Shown piece after piece: positions 9,101-16,358 of a DNA stretch of 64,000 bases. The stretch is from Virgisporangium aurantiacum (GTDB taxonomy: Bacteria; Actinomycetota; Actinomycetes; Mycobacteriales; Micromonosporaceae): positions 62,001 through 126,000 of the forward strand of contig NZ_BOPG01000076.1 in assembly GCF_016863635.1 (NCBI RefSeq), in the 5' to 3' direction. The notes under the pieces were generated by a model. That model saw only the letters and a list, made by a program, of their open reading frames with translations. It did not search any database and was not told where the DNA came from. The position numbers were made by a program, and so were the translations under genes. How positions within the stretch are numbered: the first letter of the stretch is position 1; each line of letters begins with the position of its first letter.

Positions 9101-9334
9101 CCGGAACTGGCCGCCGAACTGTCGGGCTACCCGGCCGGGGCCGAGGTCCGGTGGGTCCAGGAGGAGCCGGAGAACCAGGGCGCATGGCGGTTCCTGCGCG
9201 GGCACCTCCCCGCCGCGCTGGGCGGCCGGCCGCTGCGTGCGGTGACGCCACCCGCTGCCGCGACGACCGGCACGGCCTCCCCCGAGCGCCACGCGACCGC
9301 GCACCGCCACCTCGTCGAGCGCGCCTTCCGGTAG
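6191..9334 (+). CDS. Kgd-like thiamine-dependent 2-oxoglutarate decarboxylase/carboligase with a degenerate E2 domain
   Basis: This 1,047-residue protein resembles actinobacterial Kgd/SucA (about 1,230 residues). The first 45 residues match the Kgd N-terminal helix. Residues ~50-215 are a remnant of the succinyltransferase (E2) domain. The rest is the thiamine E1: VGMSHRGRLTLMATVLGLPY, GDAAFAGQGVVAETLN with VLNNQIGFTT for thiamine diphosphate and Mg, and the C-terminal LLLPHGLEGQGPNHSSARVER region. In the E2 part the usual DHRIIQGA-type motif reads FDRRVVEAS (His to Arg154), and about 80 residues of the core are missing, so acyl transfer to CoA should be lost. It probably decarboxylates a 2-oxo acid and couples the aldehyde carbanion to an acceptor. 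Start: GTG in a GTGA overlap. A Pro/Ala-rich linker lies near residues 640-660. Confidence 0.88.
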   Translation: MSSSAPSPAEDFGVNAWLVEEIYRNYLADPASVDETWRGFFDTPCLATVVREVPATLLAENRFVINRDRRGTGRGRVSVVDLVGHALVHAVRSRPGGNASFRVVDGRPAAGAGTGPTIAVGPVEVPARYRGLPRRTLAASAIGPVLTVTATFDRRVVEASAAAELLRAIEASLLGEGGFYGDVFASLGVAHQPVRWPPPGSARRVTGSGRAVRVARLIEAYRAHGHLAADLDPLRRPRPGHADLDPAAHGLAVWDLRSTVDTEGVGGRPRARLRDLLAALRDRYCGTVGVEYTHLADPERRRWIETALDRRPRRPDRGRRLRILDRLTAAESLELFLHTRYPGQRRFSLEGGESAVVLLDEVLGAAADAGLAEVAVGMSHRGRLTLMATVLGLPYQELLRRFEGRHESAPAAIAGDVKYNLGARTTFVSPSGGRTELSLLPNASHLEAVYPVVEGFARGRQDARPGGPFDPLPVVLHGDAAFAGQGVVAETLNLSGLRGFRTGGTIHVVLNNQIGFTTAPADARGGTYPTAAARTADAPVLHVNADDPEACAWVARLAFAYRQAFHRDVVIDLVCYRRRGHNESDDPTMTQPDLYRLIEARPPVRALYTDLLVRRGDLTTAEAEALRTRYRQRLERAVPAPVPTPIPTPVPDAAPAEPAPAAPVVTAIDDQTIKLVAQALAELPAGVEPHPRVAAQLQRRAATAVDGVVDWPMAETLAFGSLLLDGRPVRLTGEDSRRGTFAQRHHVLVDRSTGAEHPLLSRLSPDQARYAVYDSPLSEFAVLGFEYGYSVARPDSLVIWEAQFGDFANGAQTVIDEYVAAGEQRWGQRSGLCLLLPHGLEGQGPNHSSARVERFLQLCAQDNLTVAMPSLPSSYFHLLRRQALAPEPRPLVVFTPKSMLRLRDATSSVRELTDGHFRAVVGDPAAHRATTRRILLCSGKLAWDLEARRARTGGTDTAVVRIERLYPVPLPELAAELSGYPAGAEVRWVQEEPENQGAWRFLRGHLPAALGGRPLRAVTPPAAATTGTASPERHATAHRHLVERAFR

Positions 9335-9353
9335 CCGGCGGGCCGCGTCGGTG

Positions 9354-9387
9354 CGGCTCCCGGGTCAGTCCGGCTCCCGGGTCAGTC
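9354..9387. repeat. Tandem duplication of 17 bp between converging genes
   Basis: CGGCTCCCGGGTCAGTC occurs twice in a row (9354-9370 and 9371-9387). The second copy contains the stop codon of the FAH-family gene. It looks like a recent slippage duplication of that gene's end; no terminator-like stem was recognised. Confidence 0.85.
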
Positions 9388-10251
9388 CAGCGCGGACCCC
9401 GGCCCGGCGCGGACCACGTTCCGGAGGCGCCCGACACCCTGCACGTCGGCCTCCACCCGGTCGCCGTCGCGGATCACACCGGCTCCCGGTGTACCCGTGG
9501 CGATGACGGATCCCGCCTCCAGCGCCATGCCGCCGGAGAAGTAGCTGACCAACCAGTGCGGGTCGCGCATCATCGCCGACACCGGGCCGCTCGCCACCGT
9601 CCGCCCGTTCACGATCGTGGCGATGCGTACGGCCGCGAGGTCGGGGATCTCGTCGGGTGTCACCACCCACGGGCCCAGGCTGCAGAACGTGTCGAACGCC
9701 TTCGCCCACGGAATGAATCGGGGGTTGGCCCGGATCACGTCCTCGGCGGTCATGTCCAGCACGGTCGTGTAGCCGAAGATCACCGATCCGGCGTCGCCGG
9801 GCGGGACGTCGCGGCAGTCCTCGCCGATGACGACGCCGAGTTCCGCCTCCGCGGTGACCCGCGCGGACTGCCGGGGCAGGAGGATGGTGTCGCCGTCACC
9901 GATGACCGTGCTGCTCGGCCGCAGGTACGAACCGGGCATGCCCGCCGGCTGTGCGACGTCGAGGTCCACGGCGTGCCCGCTGAAGTTCAACCCGACGCCC
10001 CAGAGCTTGGGCGGGTTGCGGTACGGCGCGGTGAAGCACCCGTCGCCGAGCGGCGCCGCGGTGCGCAGCACGGCGGGTTCGCGCAGCGCCGACCGGATCG
10101 CGTCGAGCTGTCCACCCACCACCACACCGAGCAGGTCCGGCCCCAGGTCCCGGTTCAGCACCGCGTTGATCGTGCTCAACCGGACCACGCCAGGGCCGAC
10201 GCGGATGCCCACGTCGACGCCGTCGTCCGTCCGCATGCCGCACAGGCGCAT
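9382..10251 (-). CDS. Fumarylacetoacetate hydrolase (FAH) family enzyme
   Basis: This 289-residue protein has the FAH C-terminal fold: KLWGVGLNFSGHAVD, then TAEAELGVVIGEDCRDV with the Glu-x-Glu metal ligands, and LDMTAEDV supplying the Asp. The family includes fumarylacetoacetate hydrolase, oxaloacetate and acylpyruvate decarboxylases and 2-hydroxyhepta-2,4-diene-dioate isomerase; all act on 2,4-dioxo or 2-oxo-enol acids. That suits a cluster with an aldolase and a Kgd-type carboligase, whose products could be such diketo acids. It converges on the Kgd-like gene and is followed by nothing on its strand; upstream lies the XRE regulator (23-nt gap), so the pair is probably co-transcribed. Confidence 0.85.
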   Translation of the reverse strand: MRLCGMRTDDGVDVGIRVGPGVVRLSTINAVLNRDLGPDLLGVVVGGQLDAIRSALREPAVLRTAAPLGDGCFTAPYRNPPKLWGVGLNFSGHAVDLDVAQPAGMPGSYLRPSSTVIGDGDTILLPRQSARVTAEAELGVVIGEDCRDVPPGDAGSVIFGYTTVLDMTAEDVIRANPRFIPWAKAFDTFCSLGPWVVTPDEIPDLAAVRIATIVNGRTVASGPVSAMMRDPHWLVSYFSGGMALEAGSVIATGTPGAGVIRDGDRVEADVQGVGRLRNVVRAGPGSALD

Positions 10252-10274
10252 GGCGACTCGCTTCCGCTTCGGGG

Positions 10275-11657
10275 TCAGGAAACCGTGCCGCCGCACCGGA
10301 ACCGGACGACGTTGAGCACCTCCAGGACCGCGCGGTCGCCGTCGTCGCGGCGGCGCAGCAGGCCCAGCGTCAGCAGGGTGAAGACGTCGCTGGCGCAGTC
10401 GTCCGCGTCGATCCCCGCCGCCGCGGCGGCAGCGCCGACCGACCAGGCGAGCCGGCGGCCCGACATCGTCGTCAGCAGGCGTCGCTGCCGTGGGGTCAGG
10501 CCACCGACGATCTCCGGTACGGAGTCGAACAGCGGCGGCATGCCCGCGTCCACGAGGTCCGGCGGCCTGGCCACCAGCAAGGGGTTCGCCCGCAGCAGCC
10601 CGGCGAGCTGGTGCGGCGAGTAGACCAGGCTCCACCGGGCGGCGGACTCCAGGGCGGCGGGGATGCCGTCCAGCGCGTGGCAGATCCCGGCGATCGCCGC
10701 GGCGTTGTGCGCGTCGAGCCGGAAGCCCGGCCGGAGCAGCGCCGCGTGGCGCAGGAAGACCTGCACCGCGGCGGACCCGCCGACCGTCGCCGGATCGGCC
10801 TCGCTGTCCGGGGCCGGCTCGGGAAGTGTGAGCGGGGCGAGCGGCAGCAGCGATTCACCGGGGATCCCGACCGGGGACCGCGCCGTCACCATCACCCGCA
10901 GCCGGCCGCAGCCCTCCAGGAGCGCGTCGACGACGGGCGCCAGGGCGGGGCCCTCGCGGTCGCCCCGGGCGCCGTCGAAGACGATCAGCGCCCGCCGGGC
11001 GGCGACCGCGTCGCGCAGGTGACGGACGCCCGCGTCGCCGGCGCGAACCAGCTCTGGCAGCGTCAGGGCCGGATCTCCCGACCGCCCGGACCGGTCGTCC
11101 GGCGGGGACGGGCGCTCGCCGCACGGGATCCACAGCACCAGCCAGTCGCCGCGCTGCCGCACCGAACGGGCGAACTCCGCGGTGGTCCGGGTCTTGCCCA
11201 CCCCCTCGATGCCCGTGACGGTCACCAGCCGGTGGTGCCCGGCACCGAACAGGTCGGCCAGCGCATCGAGCTCCGCGGTCCGATCGAGGAAGGGTCCGCC
11301 GGCCCGGGCGCCGGGTGGCGGACCCGGGTGGGTCGCCGGTCCGGTTCGCCGGTGCGCCGGATCGTCGGCCGCCGGAACCGGGCGCGGATCCTCGACGTCG
11401 AGCACGCGCATGAGAAGGTCCAGCGTCTCCTGTCGGGGCCTGGTGACCCGGCCGTTCTCGATGTCGCGGATCGCCCGCACGCTCAGCGTGCTGAAGTCGG
11501 CCAGCTGCTGCTGCGACAGCCCGGCGCGCAGCCGGAAGTCCCGCAGCCGCAGGGCCAGCGCCGGCGGGCGCGCATCCGCCGGCGGAACGGTCGGCGACGG
11601 CGGGTTCAGCGGCCACCGCACCAGGTTCGGCCCACCGGTCTCATAGGCGACGCGCAC
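10275..11657 (-). CDS. XRE-family regulator with NB-ARC-like ATPase domain
   Basis: An HTH_XRE domain lies at about residues 30-85 (RLRDFRLRAGLSQQQLADF, then LSVRAIRDIENGR). It is followed by a STAND/NB-ARC-type NTPase with Walker A GIEGVGKT, a Walker-B-like ALIVFDGARG and a conserved ARSPVGIPGE segment. There are no TPR repeats, so it is shorter than typical AfsR-like proteins. The GGAGG at 11666-11670 best fits the GTG at 11657 (460 residues); GTGs at 11663 and 11666 are too close to it. As one of five regulators in the cluster it is likely a pathway regulator. The effector is unknown. Confidence 0.8.
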   Translation of the reverse strand: MRVAYETGGPNLVRWPLNPPSPTVPPADARPPALALRLRDFRLRAGLSQQQLADFSTLSVRAIRDIENGRVTRPRQETLDLLMRVLDVEDPRPVPAADDPAHRRTGPATHPGPPPGARAGGPFLDRTAELDALADLFGAGHHRLVTVTGIEGVGKTRTTAEFARSVRQRGDWLVLWIPCGERPSPPDDRSGRSGDPALTLPELVRAGDAGVRHLRDAVAARRALIVFDGARGDREGPALAPVVDALLEGCGRLRVMVTARSPVGIPGESLLPLAPLTLPEPAPDSEADPATVGGSAAVQVFLRHAALLRPGFRLDAHNAAAIAGICHALDGIPAALESAARWSLVYSPHQLAGLLRANPLLVARPPDLVDAGMPPLFDSVPEIVGGLTPRQRRLLTTMSGRRLAWSVGAAAAAAGIDADDCASDVFTLLTLGLLRRRDDGDRAVLEVLNVVRFRCGGTVS

Positions 11658-11769
11658 CAGCACCACCTCCGCCGCCCATCATGCGTAGCCGTCTCCCCCG
11701 GGCGCACGTCACCGCTTCCGGTGACGATCTTCGATCGCGTCGGCCCGGCCGACGGCGTAGACGCGGGCC

Positions 11770-11781
11770 TATACTCGGCCG
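11770..11781 (+). promoter_or_regulatory. -10 element for a likely leaderless transcript
   Basis: TATACT (11770-11775) sits six bases before the GTG start of the solenoid-protein gene, with no ribosome site between. Transcription would begin at the GTG itself. No convincing -35 was recognised. Confidence 0.5.
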
Positions 11782-12744
11782 GTGCCCGACCGCGACGACG
11801 CAGACCTCACCTGCGTCGAGATCCGCGACGAGACGGAGTTCCGGAAGCACCGCGACGACCCGCGCGCCTGTCTGCACATTCTCGACGGCACCTATCCGGT
11901 CATTTCCAGCACCGCCCGGATCAAGTCGATATTCTCCGGTGCCCGGGTGGAGCAGGTGCTGGGCCGCACCCGGATCGGTTCACTGCGCGGATCCACCAGT
12001 GTCCAGGTCATCGGCGCCGAAGCCGTCGTCGACTGTGTATGTGACTCGGCCGCGATCGGCTATCTCCGGGACGCCGCGACGGTGCGTCGGTTGTGTGACT
12101 CGGCACGGATCGGGTTCGCGTCGGACCGTGCGCGGATCCGGTCGGTGGAGGACTGGTCCACCGTCGGCTCTGTCGCCGGAGCGGCCCGCATCGGCGGCGT
12201 CCGGGACCAGTGCCGGATCGGCGACGTCCGCGGCGCGGCAACCGTGGCACTCGTCACCGGTCAGGCCGCGGTCGGCTCGATCGACGGCGACGCGGTCATC
12301 GGTTCGCTGGCGGGATCGGCCGCCGTGCACCGGGTCGGCGGCGCGGCGGCCGTGACGGCCACCGGCACCTCCCGGGTCCACGCCTACGGTGGCAGCGTCA
12401 CCGCCACACCACTGGTCACCGTGTACCGGCACGCACCGGCCGCCCGGATCGCCGGCGGCACGGTCATCGACGTCTCCCGACCGGGCACCGACCCGCTCGC
12501 GTGGGCCGAGCACGCGGGAGTCCGCACCGTGGACGGTGTGTTGGTTCTGTACCGGGCGTCGGGTGACATCGAGGGCTCGCGGCTGACGAGCCATCCGCTG
12601 GCCGGAGACGTCGGCCGGGCCGAGACCCGCTTCGTGGCGTGCGCCGTCGACGTCGCCGACGCCGTGGTCGTCGACGAGGAGACCGTGACGGCGCGTTCGT
12701 GGCGCGTTCTGCACGAGGTCGACGAGTCCGGAAACCGCGTGTAG
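11782..12744 (+). CDS. Predicted beta-solenoid protein built of tandem nonapeptide repeats
   Basis: This 320-residue protein has no family I recognise. Residues ~45-215 break into about 18 consecutive 9-residue units of the form Ala-x-Val/Ile-x-x-Val/Leu-x-Gly/Asp-x, for example ARIGGVRDQ, CRIGDVRGA, ATVALVTGQ and AAVGSIDGD. Regular aliphatic positions with small or charged turn residues suggest a narrow right-handed beta-solenoid. The 9-residue spacing differs from pentapeptide and hexapeptide repeat proteins, and the Gly/Asp pattern is not RTX. No signal peptide or membrane segment is seen, so it should be cytoplasmic. The gene seems leaderless. Roles in assembly scaffolding, DNA mimicry or phage-like fibres are all possible. 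Confidence 0.75.
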   Translation: MPDRDDADLTCVEIRDETEFRKHRDDPRACLHILDGTYPVISSTARIKSIFSGARVEQVLGRTRIGSLRGSTSVQVIGAEAVVDCVCDSAAIGYLRDAATVRRLCDSARIGFASDRARIRSVEDWSTVGSVAGAARIGGVRDQCRIGDVRGAATVALVTGQAAVGSIDGDAVIGSLAGSAAVHRVGGAAAVTATGTSRVHAYGGSVTATPLVTVYRHAPAARIAGGTVIDVSRPGTDPLAWAEHAGVRTVDGVLVLYRASGDIEGSRLTSHPLAGDVGRAETRFVACAVDVADAVVVDEETVTARSWRVLHEVDESGNRV

Positions 12745-12753
12745 GTCCGCGGA

Positions 12754-13428
12754 TCAGGACAGGCGCCAGTCGACCGGTTCGGCACCGCAGCGGCGCAGAA
12801 GCTCGTTGACGCGCGTGAACGGGCGGGATCCGCAGAATCCGCTCGCCGCCGACATCGTGCTGGGGTGGGCCGAGGCGATCTGCGCCACCCCGGCGAGGAG
12901 CCGGCCGTGGGCACGGGCGCGGTGACCCCACAGAACCGCCACCAGCGGACGGTCCCGGCCGGCCAGCGCCCGCAGCGCGTGTCCGGTCACCGCCTCCCAA
13001 CCCCGGCCCTGGTGCGACGCGGGCATGCCCTCCCGGACCGTCAGCACGGTGTTCAGCAGGAGCACACCCCGCTCCGCCCACGGCGTCAGGTCACCGGTCG
13101 AGGGCATCGGCAGACCCAGGTCGACCGAGTACTCGCGAAGAATGTTGACCAGACAGCTCGACGGCGTGACGGAACGCGGTGCGGCGAAGCTCAACCCGTT
13201 GGCGTGTCCCCGCGTGGGGTACGGGTCCTGGCCCACGATCACCACGCGTACGTCGTGGAACGGCTCCCGAAAGGCGCGCAGGACCGACGTCCGCTCCGGC
13301 AGGTACGGACGACCGGCCGCGGCTTCCGAACGCAGGAAGTCGTCCATCGCGTCGATGTCGGGCAGGACCGGTGCCAGCGCGGCCGCCCAGCCCGGGTCGA
13401 GGTCGCGCGTCAGCGGTTCAACCGTCAT
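12754..13428 (-). CDS. ung: Uracil-DNA glycosylase (family 1)
   Basis: This 224-residue protein carries the family 1 active-site motif VGQDPYPTRGHANGLSFA, the LLLNTVLTVREGMPASHQGRGWE segment in its usual place, and the HPSTMSAASGFCGSRPF Leu-loop region (HPSxMSA). These are the water-activating, uracil-binding and DNA-intercalating elements of Ung. It removes uracil from DNA as the first step of base excision repair. It ends head-to-head with the solenoid gene, 9 bases away, and lies inside the cluster between genes of unrelated role. It may be an ordinary repair gene, or a resistance function if the product perturbs uracil or nucleotide pools; the latter is speculation. Confidence 0.95.
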   Translation of the reverse strand: MTVEPLTRDLDPGWAAALAPVLPDIDAMDDFLRSEAAAGRPYLPERTSVLRAFREPFHDVRVVIVGQDPYPTRGHANGLSFAAPRSVTPSSCLVNILREYSVDLGLPMPSTGDLTPWAERGVLLLNTVLTVREGMPASHQGRGWEAVTGHALRALAGRDRPLVAVLWGHRARAHGRLLAGVAQIASAHPSTMSAASGFCGSRPFTRVNELLRRCGAEPVDWRLS

Positions 13429-13558
13429 CACGGCCGGCAGTCTCACCTGTGAAGCGGACGGGCGGAAGTCGCCTCTTCCTGGGACGCCGTCGCCTACATC
13501 CGACGCGGTCGCGGTTGTGGCAGAGTCCGCGCATGGAGTACGCGAAGCCGGGCCGCGC

Positions 13559-14307
13559 GTGAGCACACCCGCACTGTTCGATCGCGTTGCCGACGACTAC
13601 GACCGGAGCGCGGCGGTGAGCAGCGGGGCCGCATCCAGGCCGGGGAGGTGCTCCGGTGGCTGGTGCCCGGACCGGTGTTGGAGGTGGGCGTCGGTACCGG
13701 CCTGGTCTCGGCGGCGCTGCTCACCGCCGGACGCGACGTCATCGGCGTCGACATATCGGCCAACATGCTCGTCCACGCCCGTCGACGGCTCGGTTTCCGG
13801 GTGGTCCGCGGCGACGCACGCGCGCTGCCGCTCGCCGACGAGTCGGTTGCCAACGTGGCCTTCGTGTGGATGTTGCTGTTCGTCGACGGCGCCGGCGCGG
13901 CGCTGGCCGAGGCGGCGCGCGTCCTTCGACCCGACGGCCGCGTCGTGGTGATCGGCGGCCGGCCCGCCGGCCCCCGCACCGACGTCGACGAGACGATCGC
14001 GCCGCTGGACGGACTGAGGTCGCGCCGGCCCCAGGACGTCGACGCGAAACTTCCGCGGCTCGCGGCCGCGGCCAGGCTCAGACCGGTGCACCAGGGTCTG
14101 ACCACCGGGTACCCGGTCGAGACCGTACCGGAGGACATGGCCCGGCTCGTCGAGGAGCGTTCGGCGTCCTGGATGTCGCAGGTGGACGACGCCGTCTGGG
14201 AGAGGACGGCGGTGCCGGTCATCTCGGCGCTTCGTGGCCTGCCCGAACCGCAGCGCCCGCGGCGGTACCTGCAGCGCAACACCCTGCTGGTGTTCCGGCG
14301 CCCGTGA
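13559..14307 (+). pseudogene. Class I SAM-dependent methyltransferase with an apparent N-terminal frameshift
   Basis: From the GTG at 13559 the reading FDRVADDYDRSAA is a typical methyltransferase N-terminus. Around 13610-13630 the coding frame changes: the next frame reads GRIQAGEVLRWLVPGPVLEVGVGTGLV, including the SAM-binding GVGTG motif, then DVIGVDISANML and a full Rossmann-type methyltransferase core to 14307. The longest intact reading starts at GTG 13648 (219 residues) and would lack the N-terminal helix that closes the SAM pocket. Either a single-base indel has damaged the gene, or there is a sequence error or a frameshift event. It follows Ung divergently and precedes the kinase gene. 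The substrate is unknown. Confidence 0.7.
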
Positions 14308-14396
14308 CCTGAGGACGCGGGGCTGACGGCGGCGGGCCGGGTTATGCTGCCGCGCACCCCGACCGCGCAATCACACACACGAAGGAACCCCTGGAA

Positions 14397-15284
14397 ATGA
14401 CGACGAGTCCGCCGATTGTTGTCAACGGAGATCTCGGAAGCGGCAAGACGACGGTCTCCGAGGAACTGGCCCAGCGGCTCGACATCAAGCGCATCTGCGT
14501 CGGCGACCTCTACCGCGAAATGGCGCGCCGTCGCGGCATGACCAATCTGCAGCTCAATCTGCACGCCCAACTCGACGACGAGGTGGACGCGTACGTCGAC
14601 CGCCTGCAGAGCGAGATCGCGCGGTCGGGTGAACGGTTGGTTGTCGACAGCCGCCTCGCGTGGCACTTCTTCCCGGGGGCGTTCAAGGTCCACCTGATCG
14701 CCGACCCTGTCGTCGCCGCGCAGCGGGTGATGTCCCGGCCGGCGAGCGCCGTCGAGTCGTACGCCTCGGTCGACGAGGCCATCAAGCGGCTGCGCGAGCG
14801 GAGCGACAGCGAGCGCCTGCGCTTCGTCACCCGGTACGGCGTCGACAAGACGCGGCTGCGCAACTACAGCCTCGTGTGCGACACCACCAGCGCCACGCCG
14901 GAGGAGGTGATCGGGTGCATCACGCGCTGCTACGCGGACTTCGCCGACGGCAGGATCGGAACCGAGGACACTCCCCTGCTGTTCCTGGATCCGCGGCGCA
15001 TCCATCCGACCGCACCCGACGACCCCGACACGGCGCCGCAGCGGCCGATCCTGGCGGGATACACCGGCACGAGATTCTTCCTCGTCGACGGCCGGCGCAG
15101 GGTGAGTGAGGCGCTGCGCCGCGGGCATTCACTGATCGCCGCCCGGCTCGCCGCCGAGGCCGAGGAGGTTGTCGACGGTGGGCTGACCGCCGCCGAGTAC
15201 TTCGCGTCACGAGTGGATCCGCGGCTGGTCGCCGACTGGGAGTCCGCTCACGACACGACGTTCTATCTGTCGGACGAGCCGTAG
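14397..15284 (+). CDS. Cytidylate-kinase-like P-loop protein with a ParB-like C-terminal segment
   Basis: Walker A NGDLGSGKTT (residues 10-19), RICVGDLYREMARRRGM and VVDSRLAWHFFP resemble the nucleotide-binding and lid elements of cytidylate/adenylate-type kinases. After about residue 190 comes an extension with FFLVDGRRRVSEALRRGH, which looks like the substrate-binding strand-helix of ParB/Srx-type domains (VIDGxHRxxAA). AAGGAA precedes the ATG by eight bases. This unusual two-part protein sits in a cluster with two nucleotidyltransferases, so it may make the nucleotide donor or phosphorylate a nucleoside-like intermediate. The gene overlaps the oppositely oriented GlxA regulator by 22 bp. 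The kinase fold is fairly sure; the ParB-like part is tentative. Confidence 0.65.
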   Translation: MTTSPPIVVNGDLGSGKTTVSEELAQRLDIKRICVGDLYREMARRRGMTNLQLNLHAQLDDEVDAYVDRLQSEIARSGERLVVDSRLAWHFFPGAFKVHLIADPVVAAQRVMSRPASAVESYASVDEAIKRLRERSDSERLRFVTRYGVDKTRLRNYSLVCDTTSATPEEVIGCITRCYADFADGRIGTEDTPLLFLDPRRIHPTAPDDPDTAPQRPILAGYTGTRFFLVDGRRRVSEALRRGHSLIAARLAAEAEEVVDGGLTAAEYFASRVDPRLVADWESAHDTTFYLSDEP

Positions 15285-16267
15285 CGGCGCACGTCCGGCG
15301 GTTCGGCGGTCCGGCGGGTGGCGGTGGCGTCGAACGCCTGCCGGTAGGCCCGCAGCGGCACGCCCCGGTGCTTGACGAACCGCTCACGTAGGACGGTGGC
15401 ACTGGCGTACCCCACTCGCCGGGCGACCTCCTCCATCGGCAGCTCGGTCGACTCGAGCAGCTCCTCGGTACGGATCAGCCGCTGGTGCAACAGCCAGGCG
15501 TGCGGGGTCGTTCCGGTGATGGCCTTGAACCGGCGGACGAAGGTGCGGGTGCTCATCAGGGCACGCCGGGCCATTTCGGTGACCGGAAGCGGACGGTCCA
15601 GGTTCGCGGCCGCCCAGTCCATCACCCCGGTCAGCCGCTCGCCCTCGCTGTCGGACGGCGCCGGCGCGAACTGTGCCCGTCCGCCTTCCCGGTACGGCGG
15701 CACGACGATGTACCGGGCAATGGTGTTGGCCACCGTCGAGCCGTGCTCCCGGCGGACGAGGTGCAGGTACAGGTCGATACCCGCGCCGGCACCGGCGCCG
15801 GTGACGATCCGCCCCTCGTCGACGTACAGCACCTGGGGCACCACCTCGACGGCCGGGTGGCGGGCGGCGAGGTCGTCGACCCGCAACCAGTGCGTCGTGG
15901 CTCGACGACCGTCCAGCAGCCCGGTCGCGGCCAGCGTGTAGGTGCCCACGCCGTGGCTGGCGAGGATCGCGCCCCGCCGGTGCGCGCCCCGGATCGCGGC
16001 CGTGAGCTCCGCGGACGGCTCCGGCGGCTCCGCCGACGGCAGCACCACGAGCAGGTCCGCTCCGGCGAGCCGGTCCGGGCCGTTGCCGACGACGAACGAC
16101 AGTCCCAGATCCGTGGTCAGCCGCCCGGGCCGGTCGGTGCAGTACCGGATGCCGAACGCCGGCAGGCCGCGGGCGGCGCCGCCGCCGAACACCTCGGGCA
16201 CCAGCCCCAGGCTGTAGGTGTGAACGTGATCAGGAACGTACACAGCAATGGATTCGAATCCGGACAC
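15263..16267 (-). CDS. GlxA/AdpA-type transcriptional regulator (DJ-1/PfpI + AraC HTH)
   Basis: This 334-residue protein has an N-terminal DJ-1/PfpI-like domain (residues 1-190). The nucleophile-elbow position reads ASHGVGTYTLA without Cys, so the domain is sensory rather than catalytic, as in AdpA. The C-terminus carries two AraC-type helix-turn-helices: LPVTEMARRALMSTRTFVRRFK and LPMEEVARRVGYASATVLRERF. It is likely a cluster regulator. A palindromic CCACG-TT-CGTGG site lies 56-73 bp upstream of its start, and a close relative lies upstream of the PhyH operon, suggesting autoregulation and control of that operon. Its 3' end overlaps the kinase gene by 22 bp. Confidence 0.92.
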   Translation of the reverse strand: MSGFESIAVYVPDHVHTYSLGLVPEVFGGGAARGLPAFGIRYCTDRPGRLTTDLGLSFVVGNGPDRLAGADLLVVLPSAEPPEPSAELTAAIRGAHRRGAILASHGVGTYTLAATGLLDGRRATTHWLRVDDLAARHPAVEVVPQVLYVDEGRIVTGAGAGAGIDLYLHLVRREHGSTVANTIARYIVVPPYREGGRAQFAPAPSDSEGERLTGVMDWAAANLDRPLPVTEMARRALMSTRTFVRRFKAITGTTPHAWLLHQRLIRTEELLESTELPMEEVARRVGYASATVLRERFVKHRGVPLRAYRQAFDATATRRTAEPPDVRRYGSSDR

Positions 16268-16322
16268 GCTCCGACTCCCGTTGGCTGCGGATGGGCCGAA
16301 GCGAGGCTAGGTCCACGTCCTG

Positions 16323-16340
16323 ACATTCCACGTTCGTGGC
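16323..16340. promoter_or_regulatory. Candidate operator upstream of the GlxA-type regulator
   Basis: ACATTCCACGTTCGTGGC contains the palindrome CCACG-TT-CGTGG. A near copy (GCATTCCACGAACGTGCC) lies upstream of the PhyH gene at matching distance and orientation. It is probably an operator for one cluster regulator, most simply GlxA acting on itself. Confidence 0.45.
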
Positions 16341-16358
16341 ACTTGCCGGACGCTTGCG

